DNA of 64,000 bases from Darksidea phi (lineage: Eukaryota; Ascomycota; Dothideomycetes; Pleosporales; Lentitheciaceae). The stretch spans positions 1-64,000 of the forward strand of contig JASJFT010000119.1 in NCBI GenBank assembly GCA_030770425.1, given 5' to 3'. A program made the translations under genes and the position numbers. Shown here one piece after another: positions 21,822-32,910 of this stretch; within the stretch, counting starts at the first letter, position 1, and each line of letters opens with the position of its first letter. The notes under the pieces are model-generated. The model was not told the origin of the DNA, made no database searches, and saw nothing but the letters and a program-made list of their open reading frames with translations.

Positions 21822-23804
21822 CTAAGCAACGCCGGCTGGTGAAGGCGGGTTCGATACTGGTCGACCAGCCCGCTTTTCCGGTAGCACACCAGCTCTGGAG
21901 GCGGTCTTCTTCGCGTCCGCAGATACCTTCGATATATCTGAGACGATGGTGTTCTGAGAAATCGCTCGGCCGTTTTTGCCGTAGTTTCCAGTGATGGTAT
22001 TGTTCGCCGTATTGACTCCGTTTGCCGCATACCAGGCACCATTCGAGAGGAATATATTGTTTTGTATGAGATACGAGTTCGAGCCTTCGTCCGTGTACAT
22101 TCCGAAGCCGACGTTGGAGTCAAAGGCATAGTTGTTGGTGATGTACGTAGAAGGGCTCTTGGAAAGTGTGTATATCGCGCCCAAATCCGTGTGGGAGTAT
22201 CCATAGCGATGTATCAAGTTCCCATCAATGCGGTTGTTCTGCATGACGGTGGGTGTTGTGTACTGCGGCTGATATTTGTAGAGACCCCGCTTTACGTATT
22301 CGGAGCTACCACCAGCGTCGTTGGAGCCCCAGCCGTAGCCAAGGCAGATGCCGGAGTAAGGCGCAATGTATATGTCGTTGTGCGAAATGGTCGAATATTG
22401 AACATAGGTCGCCAGAATGGGAACTGTAGAGCTGAAAAGTGAGGACACATTGTAGAAGATGTTTCCGGATATCTCGATGTTCGAGTTCACCATGCGAGAA
22501 TCGCTAGGGTGGTGGGCGTCGGCTCGGATGCCTCCAGCTGTAATACTGTTGCCCATTACCTGCGAAAAATACCCATCTTTAACAGCAACGTGGTTTGCTC
22601 CTAGTCCAACTCCTGTGACATGCGCATTTGCGTCATTTCCAATACCCACTCCGCCCCCGCCGAGCTGCGTATAATTCCCTCCTGAAAGAACAATATTTTT
22701 GGCTGCGCTAATCTGGACGGCGGATGGCATTTGACACCAGTTAGGACGAGTTGATTCGAAATTGGATGTGTCATAAGTCTTGTTTTCGCATATGTTGCCG
22801 CCCGTCTGTTGGTCGATATATCCAATGTCATTTGGTTGCAGCCAGGTGGTATGTGCCTAAAACAACAGTCAGATGAATCTTTTGCGTTGAATTTTAGGAA
22901 AACTTACGAAGCTTATGCCGTCAAACATGATGTCATGCACTGGATTGGCATAGGTTCCACCAAATACTACAAGCGTCTCCGAGACACCCAAGTATGCTTC
23001 AACACTGTCGATCTTCTCCCCAGACAGAGGCTTGTAGTAAACCTTACCGGCTTGAGAATCCAGGTAAAATTGGCCACCTTCTGTCAGCAATGCCAGAACA
23101 TTCTGCACCCAAACACCAAAGTCCGCGTTGTTTTTTGAAACAGTGTCATATCCCCAGATCTGATTAAACCACGTGTTCTGTTTCATAACAAGCTCCCGGT
23201 TCCCGGCAGATTTGATGGGTGCATACCGATCGGCGAAAGAATTAATGAAGCGGATTTCTCCATTCGCAATCCCGGACGTGGAAGTGATCCAATCGTATGA
23301 GGATGAGGTCCATTTGATACCGGTACTCGTGTATGTAAAATCCTTACGATTTGCAACCTTCCTGCGCGCGTAGTTGGATGCTTGTCCGTTCACGTAGAGA
23401 TTCCGTGATTTAAGGCCGGTTGGGACGCTGGCAGAGTAAACGCCGTTTGAGCCTGCCGTCCACCCTGTGATCTTGCGGCCGCCAGATATCACGGCATCGG
23501 ATCCCATCCATTTCACAGTGAAACCGTTTTTGCCAGAGTCGTCCGCTGTAAACTTGAGTGGCGCTGAGAGAGTGTACATTCCGGAACCGACATGAACGGT
23601 GATGTTCTCATTCATAACGCTCGCGATCTGGGCGCGAACAGCTTGCTGTGCTCTAGACAGTGTCTGGAAAGCTGCTGCTGCTGATGTACCGGTATTGTTG
23701 TCCGAGCCATTCGGGGCAACGTAGAAGTCAACTGCGGCAACAAGATTGCTGCAGAGGGCCGCGCAAACAAAGATTAACTTGGACTTCATACTTGCTGTCT
23801 TCAC
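21822..23804 (-). CDS. Secreted right-handed parallel beta-helix protein (polysaccharide-lyase-like)
   Basis: Two exons, 23804-22908 and 22856-21822, give 643 residues. The 51-nt intron has GTAAGT and TTTTAG, phase 0, and joins GISF to AHTTW. A signal peptide (MKSKLIFVCAALCSNLVAA) is followed by VDFYVAPNGSDNNTGTSAAA, the typical opening of pectate-lyase-like/inverting GH beta-helix proteins (Beta_helix, DUF1565-like). Repeated coils appear from residue 330 on: NSNIEISGNIFYNV, YSTISHNDIY, NNRIDGNLIHRYG, TYITNNYAF and LIQNNIFLSNGAWY. The likely role is extracellular polysaccharide binding or cleavage; the substrate cannot be read from sequence. Confidence 0.85.
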
Positions 23805-24389
23805 AGATGCAGGTGATGTTGAAAGTTGCTGCGACTGTGGCCTTTCATGTGCACGCTTTTGTGATGCGGGTCAAGTGGTAATAGGCAGAATTGCGACACG
23901 CACAATCTAGAGCTAGTGCCCCTTGAGATGAAACATGATTTAAAAATGCGGAGAGATCTAGAGCGCAGATTTCTTGCAGAGGCGTTATTGCTACAAATCG
24001 CGTTAGCCGTATCGTCGGTAATATCAACCGGGAAATCGACGTCCCTATTTTCCCGTACCTGGTTCATTTCCCCACATATCGCCAATCATGCACCGCATGA
24101 TACAGGGTTGTTCGTAGATCTACCCACGATAATTGTTAATTAGCTCAGGGTGGTAAATTTTCCGATTTTGAATTTAATTTGAGCCTATTGGTGGTCGGCC
24201 CTTTTCGCAAGAAAACCCAAGTTACACAAGCAATGCCAATGGTGGAGTATTTCAGTGCGTCCTTGTAGCGTTAATTGCCCATTTCCAGAGCCATGAATGG
24301 GGAGTAATATAAGTAACTAGATGTTCCGTCTTAGAACTTCGAACGCTCTCTCAAGATCAGCGAGACAACACGTACCAAACCGGACCAGA
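23805..24389. promoter_or_regulatory. Divergent intergenic region
   Basis: 585 bp lie between the start codons of the beta-helix gene (minus) and the feruloyl esterase gene (plus). Both encode putative secreted wall-active proteins, so shared regulation is possible. A TATATAA-like element (AATATAAG) is near 24306-24313. No confident regulator site was found. Confidence 0.45.
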
Positions 24390-25383
24390 ATGCGTTACTT
24401 ATCGTCCCTCGCTGGAGCATTGCTCCTAGGTGCTGCGACAGTGCTTGGAGCCCCAGGCTTCTACGATGATGGTGAGTTCAGGATTCCCAGCGACCGGGGG
24501 TGACAATACAACAACGCTCACAGACGAAGCAACATTCTCAAGGTCGTCCACCGCCGAAATCAACACGCCAGATGTCCTTGCTAAGCGTGCGAATTCCGCT
24601 GGCTGCGGGAAAACGCCAACGTTGACATCAGGCGTGAAATCAATCAGCGTCAACGGGAAATCCCGGCAGTACACCATACGCGTTCCATCTGGTTACGATA
24701 AGAGCAAGCCTTACAAGCTCATTTTTGCTTTCCACTGGGTTGGCGGCACGATGAACGACGTTGCGGGCGGAGGTTCCGACGGTGCAGCGTGGGCATACTA
24801 TGGCATGCAGAAGAAGTCCGCCGAGACAGCTATTCTCGTTGCACCTCAAGGCTTGGGCAACGGTTGGGGAAATAGTGGTGGCGAAGACATCGCATTCGTT
24901 GATGCAATGAGGAACGCGATTGAAAGCGATCTCTGTGTGGACACGGCGCAGCGATTTGCGACGGGGTTCTCGTACGGAGGCGCGATGTCCTATTCGATTG
25001 CATGCTCTCGGGCCAAAGACTTTCGCGCGGTGGCGGTTATTTCAGGAGGGCAATTGAGTGGGTGCGCCGGCGGCAATGATCCGATTGCGTACCTTGGTAT
25101 TCATGGAATTGGTGATGGAACGCTGTCAATCTCTGGTGGACGGACGCTGCGCGACAGGTTCGTTAGGAACAACGGATGCACGAATATGAGTCCGAAGGAG
25201 CCTGCTAGCGGAAGCAAGACACATGTCAAGACTACCTACTCCGGATGCAAAGCTGGATATCCCGTTACCTGGATTGCATTTGATGGTGGTCATGCACCTG
25301 CGCCAGTCGATGGTGGAGGCGATAGCGGCGCTCGCAGCTATACTCCCGACGAAATCTGGAGTTTCTTCAATCAATTCTCGTAG
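24390..25383 (+). CDS. Secreted feruloyl esterase (CE1, FaeC/FaeD-like)
   Basis: Two exons, 24390-24471 and 24524-25383, give 313 residues. The 52-nt intron runs from GTGAGT to CTCACAG, phase 1. The ATG at 24390 gives a signal peptide (MRYLSSLAGALLLGAATVLG). An in-frame ATG at 24321 would add 23 charged residues before it and is less likely. The mature part begins after a possible KR site (LAKRANSAGCGK). Features: YKLIFAFHWVGGTMNDVAGG, APQGLGNGWGN, the nucleophile elbow GFSYGGAMSY (S177) and a C-terminal AFDGGHAP catalytic His. No CBM1 is present. It would release ferulate from arabinoxylan or pectin. Confidence 0.92.
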
Positions 25384-25545
25384 CCGTGGATTGACATGGG
25401 ATGGTCAAGGATGTAAGGGTCTGAGTATCATTCAGCCGAGCTGTCCATTACCTATGGAACAACCGGCTTTAGTGTTGTCGTATAGTAGTTAAAAAATATA
25501 CCTTTGGCAAATGATGTCTTCTGAAGATAGCATGCGCACTTCCAC
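25384..25545. other. Short spacer
   Basis: 3' flank of the esterase gene up to the MFS relic. No feature seen. Confidence 0.4.
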
Positions 25546-25546
25546 G

Positions 25547-27309
25547 TCATAGCGGTCCATTGAAACTATCTTTGTCCACAGACAGTCCGACCTCCCCTAC
25601 TCTCTTCTTGTTCGCCGCGTCCTTCAGCCCAAACTCATTGTCTAATTCTGTCCTAAATTCAAACTCTTTCTCGAAGAGGGTAAGCAAATACATCGTCGCG
25701 CTAAGTGCAACCGCTACAATCCAACTTACCCTCAAGCTTTTCACAAAGATAGACACAACCTCTACTCGAACGTTAGAGGCGAGTGTCGACATGAACTCCT
25801 TGTTCCCGAGCGAGTAGGCCTCCCCCCCGCCACCATACTGCGAACAATATCGTCGTAAATCCAGTTAGATGCTGATCAAACTGCGTGTTGAAGATAGCGA
25901 CAGGTATAGTAATTCCCCAGATAGCTCCGTAGCTGCGAGCGAGGCGAAAGCTGCGGTCGAAGTAACATTATCCTTATCGGTGAGAGTAGCTTATATGGCT
26001 GGTAACAAAGACGATAATAAGATACTAACCCTAAACATGTAGAACACTTGCAAACCAACCTATATAGCCATCGGAGAGTCGGCCTTGAGGAGACTAAAGA
26101 GGCCCAAACCGATTATAGTAACGAGCCCTCCGACGACGTATACCAGTTTGTATATTCCGGTACGCTCAATTAACTGTACGCCAGCCATAGTAAAGGGGAC
26201 TAGAAAAGTAGCGGTTGAAAGTAGATGGACGCCTAGGGGAGTTGCCGAAGACCCGAGGACGGCCTAGAAATAGACAGTTAGAAAGTATAAGACCTATACT
26301 AAGAGGAAGGTTTACGTAAACGTAGCGATAAAGACGATAGCCGATGTCCGAGTACTAAAAAGATGCAGGGGAAGTAAAGGGTTAGTAACTAAGGGCGATG
26401 CCTCCTATGTATGAAAACCTGCAAGCACGAGTAGACTGGGGATTAACGGGAGGATGATACGCCAGCTTGTCCAAGAGTATTTTGCCCCACCGTATGTGAG
26501 AGCGAATACCACGGAGACTGTAGTAGTTCATAACGAGGAAACTGCCAATCCAGTGGAAGCGGCCCAGACCTTCTTTGGCCGTGGTCTTCTTGTACATGAC
26601 GTGGAAGAGAAAGAGGAGTACGAATGCGGCGCCGGCAATAGGGAGGTTCATGTAGAACAGCTATCGGTGGAGGGCCATAATTAGCAAATGCCTCGAAATA
26701 TTCTGAAGAAACGTACTCATCTCCAGTCCGCACTTTGCATGAGCGCGCCACCTACGAACGTCCCTAAACAGGGCCCAATGGAGAACACAATAAATATAAC
26801 ACTCATGTATCTTGGTCTCTCGCGTAAGGGAATGAGATCGCAGACGATCAGCTCAACAAGCATGTTGATGCCGCCGGCTCCTACACCCTGGAGAGCGCGC
26901 CCAGCAATGAGCATGCTGCCGTTAGTAGCTCCACCAATGATGCCGCTTCCAAGAAAGAGAAGAGCGATACATGAGAGGGTCGGCCATTGGCGTCCATAGA
27001 GGTTGGCAAGCTGACCGCAGACGGGTTGTATGGCGGCATTAGCAAGCATATATAAGTTGGCGACCTACCGATAGTCCTCTCCGATGGATGGCTCAGCTAC
27101 GGTGGTGCTCAACGCTGTTGATATCACTGCATAGGGCGTAGCGGGATGGGGATGTTTAGCCCTGAGGAAGCAGACCTGCTACTTCGAGAGCTGACACCAA
27201 GGCGGCGATAGAGAGAGATTCTAGAATGATCCAGAAGTGCCAGCTTTTTTGTGAAGCGGTTGTCGTCTTGTTACCCAGCTCTTCATTTGGGCCGTCCGAG
27301 GTCAACATG
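25547..27309 (-). pseudogene. RIP-damaged MFS multidrug/toxin efflux transporter (14-TM, DHA2-type)
   Basis: Runs on minus from an ATG at about 27309 (MLTSDGPNEELGNKTTTASQ) to the C-terminus at 25547. TM1 is LSIAALVSALEVAGLL. The next helix region reads VISTALSTTVAEPSIGEDYR, then TAG where the family has Trp, then VANLYMLANAAIQPVCGQ. The loop LANLYGRQWPTL and motif C-like segments GRALQGVGAGGINML and FIVFSIGPCLGTFVGG follow. After FLVM the frame shifts to VVFALTYGGAKYSW. Further on, VYFQAVLGSSATPLGVHLL and VQLIERTGIYKLVYVVGG are separated by stops, one again TAG replacing Trp (26060-26062). The Trp-to-TAG and TA-rich changes fit RIP. Its neighbour is an AflR-like relic, so this was probably a metabolite exporter. 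Confidence 0.85.
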
Positions 27310-27599
27310 GTGCTAGAAAGGTGAGGGGCACAAAAACCTCAGAGAGGACTCTTTGGCTAGCTGTGTATGAACGAAGGGTGTGAGAAGGAAAAACCGTAGA
27401 GACTCTTGGGGCAACTTTGTACGAACGAAAGGTGTGTAAAACATCCCCTATATGCACATCCTTCCGTACCAAGTACCGAACCAAACGCCGAATCAGCGCC
27501 AGATGGAGCGCTGCCATGAGAGCGAACCAATCCATTCAGAAGCTGCCAATCTCGCCGAAGATCCTCTACCGTGAATATAGTGCAAGAATAAGAATTGCG
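27310..27599. other. Spacer between the two relics
   Basis: About 290 bp between the divergently oriented MFS and AflR-like relics, so probably a former shared promoter. Two similar 30-bp stretches (ACGAAGGGTGTGAGAAGG-like and ACGAAAGGTGTGTAAAAC-like) occur at 27370 and 27423. Nothing else seen. Confidence 0.4.
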
Positions 27600-28796
27600 G
27601 TCATTTTCACTCTGATAGTGGAGAGGTTGTGTCTACAACGGAAGAGACTAGCAAGCGATTTCGGCGTTAAGCCCAACTCGGTACCGAGCCCCACCCCAAT
27701 CGCGCTTCGGCTCGCCCGACATGTCACGCTCTCGCACCCGCGAGCTGCTAGCCTCGCCTCGCCCGCAAAAGCTGCAATGCTTGAAAGCCGCTAATGGGCT
27801 GCATCTTCAGTCCTCGCACTCTTCGGCGCAAGCCGCAGACACCAGACACCGACGATGCCTCGGCTACCAATTCTGCCGTGCCGTCGGTCGCAGAGCCTCC
27901 GAGCGTGCGGGCCGCCGTACCGACACCACCTTCCGTGAATGATCCTCTCCGCCTCTGGCCGGACCTTCCACACCTGGGCGAAGGTGCTAATCTTGACCGC
28001 CTCGCGTTTCCCAATTTCAATGACACGCTTAGCAGCCATATAATGGAGGGTCAATCTACCTTTCCGCCTCAATCCGGCTTCTCCTCATCAATGCCGGCTC
28101 TACATGCTTCACCAGACGTCCTATCACCAACATTGGCTGAAATCGTCCGTCAGTTGACCGGCTTGCATGTGGAACTCCTCCATCATATCGAAACGTTTCC
28201 CGTACCTGTCAGCAACCCGTTGCCTCCTCAACTTTCTCATTCTTCCAGCAAGACACTTGCTCTTGATAAACGCGTTGCAATGACGAAGTCCCTGGTCGAC
28301 ATCATGCGCTGTCTGAACGCGAGCCGCACAGCCACCATCGACCAAGCAACCGTTCTTCTTTTCCTCTCGTGTTTCTACCGCCTTATGGATATCTACGAGC
28401 GCCTCTTCGTAACCCTACCCACCTGTATACAACATCTGCGCGCCCCCACGCCGGAACAAGGCGTAATCAAACTCCCACAGCTCCAATTTAGAACCTACAT
28501 CCCATGCAAGGTAGACGCCCGCTGTTTTCACAATGCACGTTCTGGTGCTCGTGATCCTCTCGACTCAACTCTGCGAGCAGCTCCGTGACGCCACCAGCGC
28601 AGACAGTTCCCAGGACTATGGATGGATCAGCCCAGATTCCTGCCTGTTTGCATAGCCGTGCTGATATGCTCCGATCGCATGCCTATAGCAATGAAAATTT
28701 CCGTAAATTAACGCACGGAGCGATCCGAAAGAGGCTAGATGAAGTTACGGAAAAGATGCGCGTGGTAAAGCAAACGCTATTACTTTCAGTGTGAAC
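27600..28796 (+). pseudogene. Broken AflR-like Zn(II)2Cys6 regulator
   Basis: From 27794 the frame reads CIFSPRTLRRKP, the basic stretch that normally follows the Zn2Cys6 cluster. It then gives AMTKSLVDIMRCLNASRTAT and VLLFLSCFYRLMDIYERLF, the hallmark of the aflatoxin regulatory (AflR) C-terminal domain. The zinc cluster upstream (27715-27795) is not readable in one frame: cysteine codons are spread over two frames and a stop intervenes. Near 28530 the frame shifts again (the continuation is TMHVLVLVILSTQLCEQLRD) and once more before MLRSHAYSNENFRKLTHGA, which ends at a TGA at 28794-28796. At least three frame breaks make a functional protein unlikely. It was probably the pathway regulator of a lost polyketide-type cluster. 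Confidence 0.75.
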
Positions 28797-28831
28797 CTTA
28801 GAATAAGAGTCTGCCATCCGGTATACGTTGC

Positions 28832-30957
28832 TCACGCCCACAGCAACTTCGCAAATGTAGGCGCAAGATCTGCTCTGGCAACTACCAGGACCATCACAGG
28901 CTTTCTCTTAAGAGGCTTAAGATCCCAACCCAAACATACACTCTCGCTATATGTATGCTTGTGTAACATCCTCCAGGACGGTCCATTACCCATCCGCGCA
29001 CAGCACTCTCTAGATCCATTCACCCAAACCTCTACATACCGGTCCAAGCGCAGGTCGTCCTTTATGAACGACACAGACAGATCGATAGTAACTGTTTCCG
29101 CATCAGACTGAATCTCCATAGAAGCTGTGAAGTCTAGTGTGCACTTTGTAGATTTCTCGACAGGGTTGAAGGTTGGTGGGATGGTGTCCGATTCTAATGG
29201 TGGCGTCAAGGGAGCAGTGATCCGCCGCCGAGTACCTTGTTCGTAGGAGTATGCAAACCGCAACAACTTCTCGTCTTCATATGCCTTGCCCGCAAAAGTG
29301 AGGTTGACAGGCATTTTCCGTGTCTGCATAACGCCCATCGGCACGCTCACAGTCGGCACGCCTAGATGTCGAATCGCGCGGTTCCCGTTTGAGTACTTTA
29401 CGCCGTTCTGCAGCGAATGTCTCGCGCTTTCCAAATTGAACTCCAAATCCGCGAATCCGACATCTCCATTCGCGGGGAAGACGATACAATCGAGCTTTTG
29501 CTCGTCCATCCAGTCTTCCAGGTCTCGTTTACGCTGCGCTTCGAGGCTTCTCAGCGCCTGGGCTAGTCCCGGGTGCTCTAGCAGTGGCATGTCTTTGAGT
29601 TGCGCGGCGATATCTGGAAGCCCTGGGTAGTCGATCCAGTTCCGGACTTCGAGAAAAGTGTCGGGGATGTAGTCTGCCGGTTTCGGGAAGAGAAGGCTTG
29701 CGTTCACGTCTGAGAGTTTGCGGAGGTTTGGGTCGTTGTTTTGGATGAGGAATGTGTCCCAGGCCTTTGCGATGAGCGAACTGCGCTCTACGCGATTCCA
29801 GTCAGAGGGTGCTCCGACAACGTTGTTGGTTTCTTTCGAAACGGAGTCATCCTCGTAATTTGTAATGAGCGGGAAGTCGGTATACACAATTTCTGCACCT
29901 AGTGCTTCGAGATCGGCACTGGCGCTTCTCCACAAGTCGATTACATCTTGACTGACGACGGTGGGCTTTGCGTGGGGATTCGAATCTTGCTGTCCAACAT
30001 ACAGTTTCGGAATACCAACGCGTCTACCTCTGAGGGCGTCGGCCTTACCGAAAGCGTGGTAGTCTATCTTTGGTGGTTCGGGAAGCTTGACATGCTTTTG
30101 TTCCCGCCAGAAGTCTCCTGTGGTCTCCGGGTCCGGCTCCGCTATTACGGCCATGATTTCAAGCAGATCCTCCATCGACCGTGCATAGGGAACCGGAGTA
30201 TCGCACGTAACGTACAATGGCCAAAGTCCGCGGCATGATAAGATACCTCTTGAAGGCGTGTAACACACCAACGCGTTATTCGACGCCGGGGATCGTCCGG
30301 AAGATACGGTCTCCGAGCCCATCCCAAATACGGCCATACTACATGCTGTTGACGTCGCTGCTCCGTTCGAGGATCCAGAAGAAAACGCTGCAGTGAGATA
30401 TTTGGAGTTGTACGGACTTTCGGCTCGGCCGTAGAGTCCCCGTTGCATGCCGCCGGCAGCCATGGGTGGCATGTTCGTCTTACCTATCAGTACGGCTCCG
30501 GCAGCACGTAGCTTAGATGCAATAGCGGAGTCTTCTCGAGATTGCAAGCCGTCTAAAGCGGGCGATCCATTGGTAACAGTGAGGCCTCCGTAACTGTAGC
30601 TGTCTTTGAGGGTGTAGGGGATGCCTTCTAGAGGCCCGACCGGCAGTCCAGAAGCTCTTCGGGCATCTGAAGCGGCAGCCTCTTCGAGTACCTTTGGGTT
30701 GAAAATAGTAAATGCATTGAGCGGCTGGACGGTTTCACCGTTTTGTAGCTTCACTCCGCCCTCAATGTCATACCTGGCTATCCGTATAAGGTAGCTGATG
30801 ACTAGTTCAACACTTGTGACTTGGCCCGAGGATAGAGCCTTTCGGTGCTCTGAAATTGATGATTCGACTATGTTGAACGAACCCTCTTTAGGGTTGGGAT
30901 GTGACTGCACGAGGTCAGTGTTAAGCGCCGGACGGGCAATTCAATACAGCTTACCAT
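28832..30957 (-). CDS. Amidase signature family amidohydrolase
   Basis: Two exons: a start-codon exon whose coding part is only the ATG (30957-30955), a 50-nt intron 30954-30905 (GTAAGC, CTTAACAC branch, GTGCAG), and 30904-28832. The protein has 691 residues beginning MSHPNPKEGS. Without the intron the frame lacks any ATG near the conserved start. Amidase signature residues: GIPYTLKDSY (catalytic Lys), FSSGSSNGAA (cis-Ser) and GSETVSSGRSPASN (nucleophile Ser, with G-to-S and I-to-G changes around it). The core ends near residue 570, and about 110 residues of C-terminal extension follow, as in some fungal amidases. It would hydrolyse an amide; the substrate is unknown. No signal peptide. Confidence 0.88.
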
Positions 30958-31708
30958 CGTGCTAGAGTGACGAGAGTTTTAGCTTCCAGAACTTCGAGTC
31001 TTCTCGATATTAGCGGTAGGTGGAATGATTATGTGTCCGCTTTTCGTCCCGAGACACCGTAGAGATCCTACCTTTATTTGCAATCTATTACTCGGGATCT
31101 GTCGGCTGTTCTCGGCCCGCGGAGCACGTGCAGGGCAGCACCCGATAGTGAGTGCATAACCGTATTGCTACCGCGAATGGTATCTCAATACCGCTAACCG
31201 GTTCTTGGGTAGTAAAGGACTATGTTAGCTAGGACAAAGTACAGGCGAGATCGTTTAAACGTCGTTGTCGTAGACTAAACTAAGCTAAGCCGTGTTGAGA
31301 CCTAGCGTGAAGTCGCCGCTCGAGATGTCAACTAGTCAATTCATGATTCACACATGTGCACATATACGCGGGATCGTCGCTCTAACTCTGAACTATCACC
31401 TCTCAATAGACTTTGTGCTATTGTTCGTGCTATCAAGACTGTTTCCAACACGTGTCTCAAGCGCTAGTAGATGTGGTGTCAATGATGTCTCCCGTCGATG
31501 ACAGGGCGGCTTGTGCTCCCTTCAGCAGTTTCCATCTTGAGCCCAGCCCCTGCACAAACAGTTGTAGAGGTTCACGTCATGATTGCTCACAGCCTAGAGT
31601 TAGCCCTGTTTTCAAAAGCGTCAGTTCCTTACTCGAAATTCTCTTCTCTTCACACCATTAAAGATCCACGCCTATCTCACACTACAAACCCTTCAATAAC
31701 GACAAACA
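30958..31708. other. Divergent intergenic region
   Basis: 751 bp between the amidase start (minus) and the small membrane gene start (plus). TA-rich around 31140-31290. Short frames only. Confidence 0.45.
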
Positions 31709-32391
31709 ATGCCGCCAAAATCGACCGACCAAGTGACCCAGGTGAAAGTACGTTCTATCACCCACGCAGCGCGAGTTTGTCTGTACTAACCGCGACTAGG
31801 CGGTTTGCCTCGGTATCGCGGTGCTATTCGTTATCGTTGGGGTCTACCGCATCTGGCGCTCTGATCTCCTACCCAGCTCCACGACTCCCCACTCCAATTC
31901 CGAGTCCGCCTCGACCGGTTACAGAGCCCCTGCCCCAAAGCGTCACTATCAACCCCAGGGCGGTACGTCATCACCGAGCGCTCCTGTTACACAACCCACA
32001 TATACTCATTGATCATGCAGACCCACAGACCTGGTCCGAGGATGATATGAAGAAGTTTCTTACCACAGTAAGTCCTTTCACTCATATTATGCGCAAGCAG
32101 CACAACAATGACTTTCTACAGCGCAACATGGCAGTTGGCCATGGCACTTCCAAAGAGGAACTACGTGCCATGGTTCTATCGAAGCTGAACGAACCGACAA
32201 GCACCGGCTTCAACGATCCGCGTGAATGGTCTGAGAATGAGATGATGGAGTAGCTTGAAGCCGTAAGTGTCCCTACCTCCCGAGTCTCGTGTAGCGAATT
32301 AATAGGATTTTAGAATGCCATCTTCCCTGGAAATGGGAAAAGGATGGAGCTTTTGGCCATGGTCGAGTCGAAGATGCATGAGCCCAGATGA
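31709..32391 (+). CDS. Small membrane protein with tandem HeH/LEM-like repeats and an in-frame TAG
   Basis: Exons 31709-31747, 31800-31962, 32021-32067, 32122-32262 and 32314-32391, with four introns of 51-58 nt (GTACGT or GTAAGT donors) and matching phases. The start is MPPKSTDQVTQVK. A transmembrane helix follows (AVCLGIAVLFVIVGVYRIW), then a Ser/Pro linker and two similar 35-residue helical repeats. Repeat 1 runs from WSEDDMKKFLTT to LSKLNEP. Repeat 2 starts WSENEMME, but at 32251-32253 a TAG stands where repeat 1 and the pattern predict Trp. Read literally the protein ends there with 126 residues. Downstream, LEA, a clean intron and NAIFPGN...VESKMHEPR complete repeat 2 (155 residues). 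This is either a recent nonsense mutation (TGG to TAG) or a recoded stop. The gene resembles HeH/SAP-like nuclear-envelope proteins only in outline. Confidence 0.7.
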
Positions 32392-32910
32392 ACACTGCAG
32401 GATCTGGGGTCGGAGCGGTTTGAGTCCGAAGGTCATACGTATGGCCAGTGTGTTATTCCGGAGCTGCATTGCGACCGTCCGTGTAGAGCTCTTGCTCTCC
32501 ACGTGTATACCGAACGATAGCTCTCTTCAATAGAAAATCTTGATTTGCCTCAATCCCTTTAATGAGTTCGACGGCGTCCTTCTGACATGAGAGCGGTGGT
32601 CGTATGCGAAGATCCACTCGCTTATCTAATCTCCGAAATTACCATCAATCTCCGATGTAGAGCTGAAACGTAGCAAGAGAAGGATCTTGGACTCACGAAC
32701 GCGGCATGTCTGCTCCCCGCTCCCACCCTCAGCATAGCGATATAGCCACCTCGGCACAGAATATGATAGAGTTCGATAACATCCCCACTTGGACAAGGGC
32801 CTGGAAGTAGCGGGGCGATGGTTGCGGGGCAGCTTCGTACCCCCGCCGCATTCTCTTCGATCTCGACGCTCGTCACATTTGAATATCCCAATTAACCGGC
32901 AGAGCTCATA
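32392..32910. other. Intergenic region
   Basis: 519 bp between two plus-strand genes, containing the aldolase promoter. No supportable gene. Confidence 0.5.

Noticed and set aside
27721..27942. Plus frame MSRSRTRELLASPRPQKLQC as a separate gene
   Set aside because: It overlaps the broken zinc-cluster region of the AflR-like relic and has only a few Cys; it is a frame-shifted remnant.
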